A DNA stretch of 64,000 bases from Lytechinus pictus (Eukaryota; Echinodermata; Echinoidea; Temnopleuroida; Toxopneustidae), in contig NC_087256.1 in NCBI RefSeq assembly GCF_037042905.1, positions 28,670,001 to 28,734,000 of the forward strand, given 5' to 3'. The position numbers and the translations under genes were made by a program. The notes beneath the pieces were generated by a model. The model was not told the DNA's origin. It worked only from the letters and a program-made list of their open reading frames with translations, and searched no databases. Positions 1 through 12,200 of this stretch are shown one piece after another. How positions within the stretch are numbered: position 1 is the first letter of the stretch; the number at the start of each line of letters is the position of its first letter.

Positions 1-3000
1 GGGGGGGGAATAATCATCATCTCACCGTGCTCACTGCCGCCCCAGACAAGTGTGTTTGATATATTTTAATTGCAAGGGCTTCTCCTCCTCCTTCTATATC
101 TCCCTGTTCTCTCTTTCTTTGTTTTTGCTTTTATATATCTCAAAGATCAGCTCTCCCTATTTAAATTTCCACTGTCTTCTATTATTCATTCCCTCCTGTT
201 ATGGTCAAGCTTCCTCAAATAAAGCTTGCCCTAATAATATTTGCCCCTCTGTCATTCTACCGGCCTGCAATCTCCTTTTGGCCCCTTAATTCTTTTTTTC
301 TCTCGGCCTCGACCCCTCCCCAATCTATTTCATCCAACCCTTTTCACTCCCCCAACTCACCATGATTATAATTTATAATCACAAGAGCCTGGTAAAATAG
401 GCATATTGAAGGTCTTACTTTCATTTTAACAAATAATTTGAGTGCCCCCCCCCCCCGGCGGTCATGCAGGTCGGCTTCATATGTTCCATAATGGTGAAGG
501 CGGTCGTGGAATTTACAAAACATATAGTTGTTTTATATTTTCTGTTTAACATATACCGAGATGCTGATGACATTGGACAAACTTAACACGATATTTCCCA
601 AACCTATATTTTAACTATACAGTCAATGTTCTTGACATCAAGTTGACTTATTGTAATTAAGGAAAGAAATAATAATCACCGAAAATGAAATAATTTATGT
701 GTCAGGTATATTCCAAGCATTTTTAGACATCGGTAAAGTATGAATTTCATAGACTGAGTATCAAAATAAAACACTTAAACTGCACAGTGGTCATCGCGAG
801 GGGAAAAGGTACGTAAAATATACCACCTGACTCCAGTATCGGACTGGATAATCTGAACGGACAGCCAGGGCGATCAGCCTCGTCTGCACACGCTAAAATT
901 TAGCATTATGCGGCTCGCGTGCTAAGAATGAACTTGATTTGTCTGTTCATTACGTAACTCATCGTGAAAAATGTTATCCAACATTTATTGCTACACTCGT
1001 AATATTTAATGTTATGTACGATATACACAAAATTATGAGATGATAACCCTTCTTCGGGAGAACAATGGTATAGTAGTTCGAATCTAACTATTTTCTTTTA
1101 GAAATATAACAAAAAACAACCTGATTTTGAAGGCCTAAAATTTTCTTATGAATGATGGAGAAAATAAGCTACCAACGTTATCAGGTCGGGAAAATTCTAT
1201 TTAATGTATTAAGATATTTTTTAAAACAACAAAAAATTATGGGGATATTGAAACTAAGGATTTTGAAATGCTATATAAAATTTACGCTATATTTTCATAA
1301 ATTTTGGCATATTGTATCACTCATCAAAATGACTGGTAATTCGCTTTCTTACACACACTTGCTTATAATTTTGATATAGGTTGATACACCGATAGTCAAT
1401 ATAAATGATAAACATTCATAGTCTTACTAAATTTAAACGATTTCATTAGTTTTTAGGATTTTAATATCGCAGACAATTTGGAGAGTGAGCAAGAAGATGC
1501 TCGTAAGCGTCGCTAACAAGACTGTTAGGCGACCTACCGCGAGAGGGCTTTTATAATGGCGGGCTCCACTGAGTTGATACATAGCCTATAGGCGGTTCAC
1601 GTACGTGAGTAACCTGGCAGTTGACTCTTCATGCTCTTGTACATGTAGTTGTATGTGAACTCGGTTCTTGTAAAGTCTGAAGACTATATTGGAGTTAAAA
1701 GCTGAATAAAGTGAATATCAAAATAACTTTCTGATCTGTATCGTTATTTTGTTCCCCGTCTATTTCAATAACTAAGTTCATTATTTTTTCTTTGTTTCTG
1801 TGATTTGGCACTCTAATCGTGCAATAGTTACTTGAAAGTATTGTAATTTTCATGTTATTTTTCAATTAAAACAAAATTATAAAAAAGCTATGACATTTGA
1901 GACATTTACGTTATTTCGGTGAAACAGGACCATATATGTCTTTACGGATATTTAATGAGCAGACTGCTGATGTCACATCCCCTTTTGTTCTATATATTAT
2001 TGCATGACATTGTGCTTATTAATTATGCCCGGCTCCACGAACAAACAAAATGGGATTGACAACTTATTCATTGTTGAAAATTATTTTATTTAAAAAAAAT
2101 CATACACACATCTTTGAAACTATGATATGGAATAATTATGATTGCATGTATATCATAACAAATAGAAAAGAAGGGATATGACATCGATCATCGGACATTC
2201 TAATGAATATTCACGACGTATAATTTTTTTTTCAAGAATTATTGAACTTTAGAATTCAATAACTTTGTTATTTGTTATCAGACTTTTGCTAATTTAGATA
2301 CTTATTTTCAGCACAGAATAACGAGGGCCAGGGAACTAGCAGGGGATTGCTTCCCGATTTTTTCCCCAAAACTGCATGTTAAAAAACGTAAAAATTACCA
2401 TCTGATTGTGATTTTGGCATCCCCCCCCCCCCACACACACACACAAGATTTAAAACCGTTCATGGCCACTAAGTAAAGTTTTATTTTGCATGTGTTACAT
2501 TTTGAAATGATAATCAGAAAACATTATCATATTTCACCCTTTTCCTTTTCTTTCTCATTTTTTTCATTATCGTGAAATATAGGGGCACATTGGTGTGGGG
2601 GGCTGTCCGTATCCTCAAGCCCCCCCCCCCCCACCCCCATCTGTACACCAGCGAAATATAGTCAAAGTGGTCCTATAAGGCCAAGGGTGGATCCAGGAGT
2701 TGCAGCGTGGGTATGTATATAAAAATTATTATAGAAAACAAGGGGAAGGGGAAATTAAAATGGGGACGAGAGTGGCACCCCCGCCCCCCCCCCCCCCCCC
2801 AGTGTTTACTTGCCCATTGTAATATATAGGTCCATGATTAAAGCAATGTAACGTATGTTCAATGGTACAACTATACTACCAGGGGGTACCCGTACCAGCT
2901 CTTTTTACAAAAATTATATCATGTCAATTGTTATGTTGATTCTGCCATTCTGGTTATGAATAATAATTAGCAATTAAGTGCCTCCAGTACTCCGATCGTG

Positions 3001-3075
3001 CACATTATGAACCGAACATTATACAGCACGTACTCGTACATCGTACGCTATTTTCAATGCGTGGGACTAGACTAC
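1..3075. other. Region upstream of LMAN2, no gene recognised
   Basis: AT-rich with several long poly-C tracts (near 447, 2420, 2622 and 2783). Short ORFs here show no domain or family likeness. The proximal LMAN2 promoter should lie at its right end, but no core motif stands out. Confidence 0.5.
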
Positions 3076-3099
3076 ATGAGGAATATCCTGACTGATGCA

Positions 3100-3226
3100 A
3101 TGGCGTTCACACGCATTTTATTCGTCCTTGCCGTGCAATTTATGACGTTTCTCCAGGTTTTGGGGGATGAGATGAATCCGAATGAATTCCTAAAGCGAGA
3201 ACATTCTCTCATGCGTCCTTACACTG
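3100..3226 (+). CDS. LMAN2: LMAN2 exon 1 (signal peptide)
   Basis: Codes for a signal peptide ([15 protein letters not shown] and following) and then [15 protein letters not shown], matching the HLKREHSL region at the mature N-terminus of VIP36. The donor at 3227 is gtaagt. The exon ends in phase 1 (the first base of a Gly codon), which joins correctly to exon 2. Confidence 0.85.
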
Positions 3227-6200
3227 GTAAGTATCGTCTATATCTTTACTATTTTCCATATTTTGGTGGCATATTTTTAGTAGCAATTGACGGGATTGCT
3301 TGCCAGCGTGGCGTAAATTCCGGCCGCCATCTCTCCACTGGAGGTTGTCCAGTGCACCGGTATGCACTTTCAGGAGTAGGAATGACCACTCTAGGCGACA
3401 CCCCAATACTTACCCGTGCTAATATAAACTGGGACTCCACTCACGCGCATTTGGGCCGCCCTAGCTTAGAACTAAGCAATATTATCTAGAAATTGTTACA
3501 TTGTAGTCATTAAAGGACAAGTCCACCCCAACAAAAAGTTCATTTGAAAAAAAGGAGAAAAATCCAACAAGCAAAACACTGAAAATTTCATCAAAATCGG
3601 ATGTAAAATAAGAAAGTTATGACATTTTAAAGTTTCGCTTAATTACACAAAACAGTCATATGCACATCCTGGTCGGTATGCAAATTGGCAGACTGATGAC
3701 GTCACCCACTCACTATTTCTTTTGTATTTTATTATATGAAATATGAAATATTCTAATTTTCTCCTCCTTGTCAAGTGAAACAAAGTTTTATTTCTCCCTG
3801 AACATGTGGAATTACCATTATTTTAACAGTTTGTGGTTAAGTTAAGTTGATTCTTATTGTCAAATCTGTAAAAATTGAAATATTGTATTATTCAAACAAT
3901 AAAGAACAAAATAAATAGTGAGTGATGGACATCATTGACACTCTCATTTGCATATCGCTGAGTTGTGCATTTAACTGTTTTGTGAAAAATAAGCGAAACT
4001 TAAAAATATCCTAACTTTCTTATTTTACATCCGATTTCGATGAAATTTGCAGCGTTATGTTTGTTTGATTTTTCTCTATCGATTCAAATCAACAATTTTC
4101 TGGGGTGGACTTGACCTTTAAATATGTTCTATTAAATAAATTGATAATGTTTAATCGGTAGGATGGGGGATCGGGTGTCCGGACACTTTATATTTTTGAA
4201 GCCTTCTTTTTTGTCATTGATTGGATTACACTACAAATACGAAATCAATAGTTGTAATCATCTTCTATTTTGTTCTCTGTAATATTTCCTGACATTTTGT
4301 ACTAAAAATTGATAAAACTTTCCTTGTAAATTTTTCCAAATGACTTTCTAAAATTGATCGTCCGGACACACAACCTGTCCGGACACACAACAACTGGGTA
4401 TACTCACCGGTTCTTTTGTTGCATTTTCAGACCATTTCTCACAATTCTTCGTAAATATTTGCGGCAAATTTTGTCGCCATAGACAGCTTAGCATCCATCT
4501 TTATTGATAAATGGAGCGCCTTTTACGATAGTTGTTAATGCCGCGGAGAAATCGTTAGGCATTTTGGCCTGTGTTCAAGGCGTTCTTTCTGTTTTATTTT
4601 TTATATTGAAGATTGTGCATGTTGAATAGCGCCGTCTACGTCAGGTATGAGATCGAGTGTATAAATACACTCTTCCAAAATAATTATGATTCCGACCTGG
4701 CGCTGTTTAACTTCAATCTCTTTCACCTAAATTAGCGATGAATGCTAGCATTATAAAATATATATTATTAACGTCTGACGAAAAGAATAACCAACCGATC
4801 AGCTGACGAGAACGCGAATCACGTGATCTTCATATCAGCTTCGATCGCGAGTCAGAAGAGAAGAGCAGCTGCCCAGAAAATCAGGAAAAAGCCGTGAAAA
4901 TGTAAGTTCCCCTTCATTTCTTTCATTTTTTTTTGTTGCTAACGATGCATTTACACTATAAAATTATAATTTAAATAAGAGAAAGGAATATAGCTTGTAC
5001 TTGTGATATAATATATAAATATCCTGTTCTCAGAGATTTCTAACCAAAAATACTACTGATGTCGCCTATGAGGTCCATACATGTAATGTTGGACCTCATT
5101 GGTACTAGGAGTGGGAATGACATAGGCCCTAATTGTTTTTAAAAAGAGGTACTTTGCACTTGGTGTGCAAACCATTATAATCTTGACTTCAAGGCCTGTT
5201 CTTGTCACCCACAATACATCAGAATTACAAATAAAATCATGAAATGATTTCTTATTTAAATAGTTAAAATGAATTAGGAATGTGGTTTAGACTTTAGTTT
5301 ACCTTGACAATTGACTTTACCTATGCCTGGCTTTGGAAAATTCGGAAAGACAGATGGGGGGGGGGTTGTCTGAAAGATTGAAGTCTTCATGTACTTTATC
5401 TTGTACTCTGGCATGTGCAGATATTAACATGCAACTTCACTGTCTTTGGTAGAATGTATTTTACAGAAATTGAGCAGTCTAAGTACAAATTTACAGAACT
5501 TATATTTATTTTAATTTTTTTTTAAATTAATTACGGTCCCTCAAAATGACTTTTTTGATCTCTTGACTTGAGTTGATTTTTTTGTGTATAAGGTATATAT
5601 TTTGTCAAAGTTTCCTAAAATTTGCTGCTGAGACTTGAGTTGCAAGCAACAAAATACTGTAATCATTAATGCAATGGTGCCCTATGGCATGGCATTGGTT
5701 GGTCAATAGCAAATTGTCACAGAATTGTTGCATGGCATATTTTTTGAGTAAAACTCTGTTTTAATGTGGCCCTGGCCTGGAAGCTCATCTTCTGGCAAAA
5801 CAGTTCTTGAATTTGTGGTTTAAAAAATTGAAATATGGACTGTAAGTTAAGTCGCTAATTTCACAATACATGCACCACGTGTACATGTACCAGCATTCGT
5901 TATTATGAGGAGCCTACATGTATTTCTCCTTGTGGTTCAACAAATTTTCCATCGTGTAGATCTATGTGGAACTCGCATAGAGTGAGAATTGATAAGCTTA
6001 AAGAAATACTTATACTTCAATGATGAATACCAAATATGATGGGGAGACCTAAAGCATGTAAAGCTACGCACTTTGTTTTCAAACGATAAAAACTATGCCA
6101 ATTTTAATATGTGAACAAATTATCTTTCACTAATTTGTAATGAATATTATAAAGATCCTTTAATACCCAAGAAGAAAATATCACACAACTCACTAATACG

Positions 6201-9200
6201 AAAATTTGCCCTGTTTTCCGAGCACCTCTTGATTTTGCCGCCCGATGTAAAAGGGGTCCTAAAGCTACGCATTCGATTTAGCATGCAAAGAAATAGTATT
6301 TTCTGTGCATCAGTTTCAAAAAAATGTCTGTACCATTATCAGAAAATATGAAATCAGAGTGAATATAAGTCCAAAATTCCAAACATTTGCTGGTTTTCTC
6401 TGCATTCAAGGATTTATTGCAGCCTCTGTAGAAAAAAATGAATAGGGATCGTTCGTCACTCTGCAGTCACAGCTTCACACACAGAGCTAGAGGGCACATT
6501 TATTTTGCCATTGAAATTGTGTGCGCAATGGAGTGGTGCATAGCTTTAGGACCCCCTACCTAGGGAAGAAGAATAAAGATTAATCAGTAGCACTACCACT
6601 GTGATATCCCAGTAAAACGGAGTGGTTTTTATGATTTTATCGGTTTTTATTTGCCTTTCTTCCTAATCATTTGTGTTTTATATATTTTGTTCTTATATTA
6701 AATCATTCAATCCTTTAAATAACATTAAAGGTCAAGTCCACCCCAGCAAAATGTTGAATTGAATAAATAGAGAAAAATCAAACCAGCATAACACTGAAAA
6801 TTTCATCAAAATTGGATGTAAAATAAGAAAGTTATGGCATTTTAAAGTTTCGTTTATTTTTCACAAAACAGTGATATGCACAACTCAATGACAAGCAAAT
6901 GAGTCAGTCGATGATGTCCATCACTCACTATTTCTTTTGTTTGTTATTGTTTGAATCAAACAAAATTTCATTTTTTACAGATTTGACCATAGGGACCGAC
7001 TTGACTGAATCATATAGTATTAATCAATGCTAATTCCACATGTTCAGGGAGGAATTAATCACTGTTTTACTTGACAATAAGGAGAAAATTAGTATATTTC
7101 ATATGATAAAATACGAAAGAAATAGTGAGTGGATGACGTCACCAGTCTCCTCATTTGCATACCAACCAGGATGTGCATATAACTGTTTTGTGAAATTAAG
7201 CGAAACTTTAAAATGTCATAACTTTCTTATTTTACATCCGATTTTGATGAAATTTTCAGTGTTATGCTTGTTGGATTTTTCTCTTTTTATTCAAATCAAT
7301 TTTTTGTTGGGGTGGACTTGTCCTTTAATAAACTTGACAAAAAAATCATTTGTAATCTCTTTAAAAGAGAAACATGATGATTAGTGCATTGCATGGTACC
7401 AGTTAACAGTACCCTGCTGTAAACCAATTTCTCAGTGTTTATGCATAAATTTGCATAAATTTGCATAAATGAATATCGCTCTTCTATCGTCAATTTACAG
7501 GAGCTGGAGCTAGTCTCCCCATGTGGGATATCATGGGGAACACAATGGTAACCAATAGTTACATTAGACTAACACCAGACCATCAAAGCATGAGGGGAGC
7601 TGTGTGGAACCAAGTGGTAAGCAATTTAAAGGGGACCAAACGGCAGAGCTCGACATTATTAGCAGTGGCCCGGGGCAATCTAAATTGAGAGTCGGGCCAC
7701 CATAATTTCTGTAAAAGCCCACACTTGGTGGCCTGAATGGGCTACCAAAGTTTTGATAAATTGTAATGTTTTTGTAATGCTTTGCGGGCCACGAAAAGTG
7801 TGATTTTGGTGGATCGATCAGGCCACCTAGCAAAAAGGTTTAGTGTGGAGCCTTGCCAAATGGTTTATTTCAGATTCGTCTAATGCCAATTAGTCCGATT
7901 GCCAATTCGTCTACTATCATTCGGTCTACCATCAGTTCGTCCACTACATGGTATAATTGCCAATTCGTCCACTCACCATTTCGTCTTATAATAATCAGTT
8001 TGTCCAATAGGCATTTAGTCTATGTACCATGTGGTCTAATTGGACCAAGTGTTGAATTGTGCAAAGTGAATGAAAATGAAATGGATATTAGACCAACTGG
8101 TTATGAAACGAAATGGTCATAGATGAAATGGTGATGAGATGAAGGGATGATTGGACCAAATGGTTATCAGATCAAGTGGTTGTGAGAAGAAATGTTGATG
8201 GACAGAATGGCATTAGACCAAATGAAATGAAAGTAGACCATGTGGTGAGTGGACGAGTTGGCAAACGATGAATTGGCAATTTACCGACAGAACTGACTAA
8301 CATTTTCAATGTGTGGTCTCTCATTGACTTAGTACTTGGTATGATGTTCCTCCGAAATACTCCTAGAAGAGTTTTAACTAGAGTTGTAACTGGAGGTGTG
8401 TTGTAACTAGCTAGTCGTAAAATATACCTTTTTGAGATTTGATAATACAGAGAATAATTAGCCTGTCATTTTATTTGTATAGTGAAACTAGCATATATTT
8501 ATAGGTAAAGTTCTTGTTGAGCTGCTTGGTTACAGTATTGATTAGTGAATTAATTAAAAACAGAATGTTGAGAGAAACATATTATTAAAGGACAAGTCCA
8601 CACCAACAAAAACTTGACTCAAATAAAAAGAGAAAAATTCAACAAGCATAACACTGAAAATTTCATCAAAATCGGATGTAAAATAAGAAAGTTATGACAT
8701 TTTGAAGTTTCGCTTCATTTCACAAAAGAGTTATATGCACATCCGGTCGGTATGCAAATGAGGGAACTGATGACATCACTCACTCACTATTTCTTTTGTA
8801 TTTTATTATATGAATTATGAAATATTTTGATTTTCTCGTCATTGTCATGTGAAATGAAGTTTCATTCCTCCCTGAATACGTGAAATTCCATTATTTTAAC
8901 ATTTTGTGGTTCAGGCAAGGCGGTCCTAATCATCAAATTCGTAAGGATTGAAATATTGTATAATTCAAACAATAAAAAACAAAAGAAATAGTGAGTGAGT
9001 GACATCATCGACTCTCTAAGTTGGATGTAACTGGCTCGTTCATTTAACTATTTTGTTAAAAATAAGCGAAACTTTTAAATGTCATAACTTTCTTATTTTA
9101 CATCCGATTTTGATGAAATTTTCAGCATTGTGCTTGTCTGATTTTTCTCTATTGATTCAAATCAACATTTTGTCGGGGTGGACTTGACCTTTAAAGGCTT

Positions 9201-12200
9201 GTATTGCAAAATCCATCAATGGAGAAACAGTGTTTTATGAACTTGAGTTTTGATTTGTGCTCATGCTTGTGGATTGGCCACTACTACAGCAACTCTCTTA
9301 AATAATTCTGTGTGAATTGACTAATTTCAAAGTCTTTGGCACCTTATTCATCTTATCAGTGATTCAGTATAGTTTCTCAGCATGTGACCAATGTAAGTAA
9401 TGGTCAACTCGAGCCAAGTTTCAGTTTGATGTGTAGTCCTATGGTATTTCTCTGAAAATACCGATTTCCTCACCAAAATACTGATTTTCAGCTTTAAAAA
9501 AATACTGAAAACCTTCTTGTTTTGGTTGGCAGCTCTGGGCCCACTTGCACAGCATACTTATGAAACTTGGAAAGAGTTCACTTGGAAAGTGAGCATTGAT
9601 TAAACCTTGATAAAATATGGCATATTGACCTACATACATGTATGTACAAAATCCAAAACCAGATAAGCTTCCATACTGAAACTTGGAAAGTACATGTATT
9701 TAGAATGTAAGATGTTTTTAGTTTATAAGTACTTTGGGGTCAACCAGCTTTACCAGGGCTTGCTTAGCGATAAAGGCCATTGCCTTGGGTCCTAGACCTC
9801 AACTGCCTTGCTACCCCCCCCCCCCCAAAAAAAAAAATCCCAATTAACAGTGGTCTAAGTCTATAAAAAACTGCCTTGCCCTCATATTGCAGGGGCTAAC
9901 CTCTTTCAACACAAACTGTATCTTGAACAGGCAAACAAAAAAATTGTCTTTAGAATATTTATTGAATTTCTTCCTACATTTTCAAGTAGAAGAAAAGAAA
10001 AACTGATTTAATGAAGAATTGGTAATAGACCAGATAATGATATGACCCTGAACCTGTGTTGTGGAGCATTGTGGCCCAGTGGATCAGTCTCTGGACTTTG
10101 AAACAGAGGATCGTGGGTTTGAATCCCATGTAGCGTAACATCCTTTGAAGAAAATGATCCACAATACGCTGCTCTGAACCCAGGTGAAGTAAATGGGTAC
10201 CGACATCTCCAGGAAGTAATTTCTAAAATAGCTGTGAGCTCCGGAATAGGTGAGACTATCTTAACTGGTGTAATACATTGTACATAGGAGCACCTTCAGT
10301 ACCTAACAATTCTGATATGTGCGCTGTACAAATACCGTATATTGTTATTATTGTATGTAAGTCTGATCTCTCTAAACCACAGAAAGGTGGTCTTTATGTG
10401 GTCAATATGGACACATCAAAGTTGTGTTTGTTGCTACTCCTACTCCTATACTAGACCCACTTGTTGATTTACAGTATAAAGTTTCAATCAGGGTCTGCGC
10501 CTGCAGACCAACATTAACCCATGTATGTTTCTTCCCTTTCCTTCTACAGTCAAACAAGTCACCAAATTGGGAGTTACATCTTCATTTTAGTGTTCATGGA
10601 TCGGGAAAGACATTATTTGGGGACGGCTTTGCTATTTGGTACACTAAGGAGCGTATGAAAGATGGTAAACAGATGGGTTTTTTTTTGTTACCTAGGCATG
10701 CCTTTTATGGTCTTATGTGGTAGATAAATCTTACAAAGATAATATTTTTCATAAATTGTTGAATAGTAACAGAGGTCCAAATTATCGAGCTGCTCTAACT
10801 CAACTGATTATGAAAGATGGTAAACAGCTGGGTTTTTTTTTGTTACCTAGGCATGCCTTTTATGGTCTTATGTGGTAGAAAAATCTGACAAAGATAATAT
10901 TTTTCATAAATTGTTGAATAGTAACAGAGGTCCAAATTATTGAGCTGCTCTAACTCAGCTGATTATGTAAATTGGCTTTTCTGTCAAGCAATTATGATAA
11001 TGGTAGGGAGAATGATAGTGATAGTGAAAATTGATACTGGGCATCCATTGTAAGAGAAACTTGTCTACTTAGAGTGAAAAGTCACACTTTTAGTAACACC
11101 AGCCTCTCTCAAATCCCTTCAATGCATGTACTTTTTGTTGTCAACCTCTTTTGTGTGATTAAATGTTTTACATTCATTGGAAGGATAATTTAGTGGTGTT
11201 TTGTAATTTTCTCTCCACAGGTCCTGTATTTGGAAACATGGATTATTTCACTGGGCTAGGTCTTTTCTTTGATACATACAGCAACCACAATGGCCCACAC
11301 AATGTAAGTCTCAAAGCTCTTCTTGTTTCTGCAGATACGATGAGCTTTATCAAGTATATTTTCAGATGATGATAAACTGCAAGTTAGAAGAAAAATCTTT
11401 CTTTAAAGGACAAGTCCATCCCAACAAAAAATTAATATGAATAAAAAGAGAAAAATCCAACAAGCATAACACTGAAAATTTCATCAAAATCGGATGTAAA
11501 ATAAGAAAGTTATGACATTTTAAAGTTTGCTTAATTTCACAAAACAGTTATATGCACATCCTGGTTGGTATGCAAATGAGGAGACTGATGACGTCATCCA
11601 CTCACTATTTCTTTCGTATTTTATTATATGAAATATACTAATTTTCTCCTCATTGTCTAGTGAAACAGTGATTAATTCCTCCCTGAACATGTGGAATTAG
11701 CATTGATTAATACTATATGATTCAGTCAAGTCGGTCCCTATGGTCAAATCTGTAAAAAATGAAATATTGTTTGATTCAAACAATAAAAAACAAAAATAGT
11801 GAGTGATGGACATCATCGACTGACTCATTTGCTTGTCATTGAGTTGTGCATATCACTGTTTTGTGAAAAATAAACGAAACTTTAAAATGCCATAACTTTC
11901 TTATTTTACATCCAATTTTGATGAAATTTCAGTGTTATGCTGGTTTGATTTTTCTCTATTTATTCAATTCAACATTTTGCTGGGGTGGACTTTAAGTCCC
12001 TTAAATGACAGTTTCCATGTTTGCCTGTTAATGAGGGCTCACTTTTTTCTCAAGATGTTGTGTTGTTGTTTTCCTTGTGGTGGTCACACTCATAGTCAAG
12101 CATCTCAGTTCCTATAATGGCTCATTTATAAGGTGTACATTTATTTGGTCTACTCAGATAGTCAATTACCACTTGGTCCAATAACTGTTTGGTGTACACT

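Noticed and set aside
7040-7384. ORF of 114 codons
   Set aside because: Translation of TTAA family A; the same frame is broken in the other four copies.
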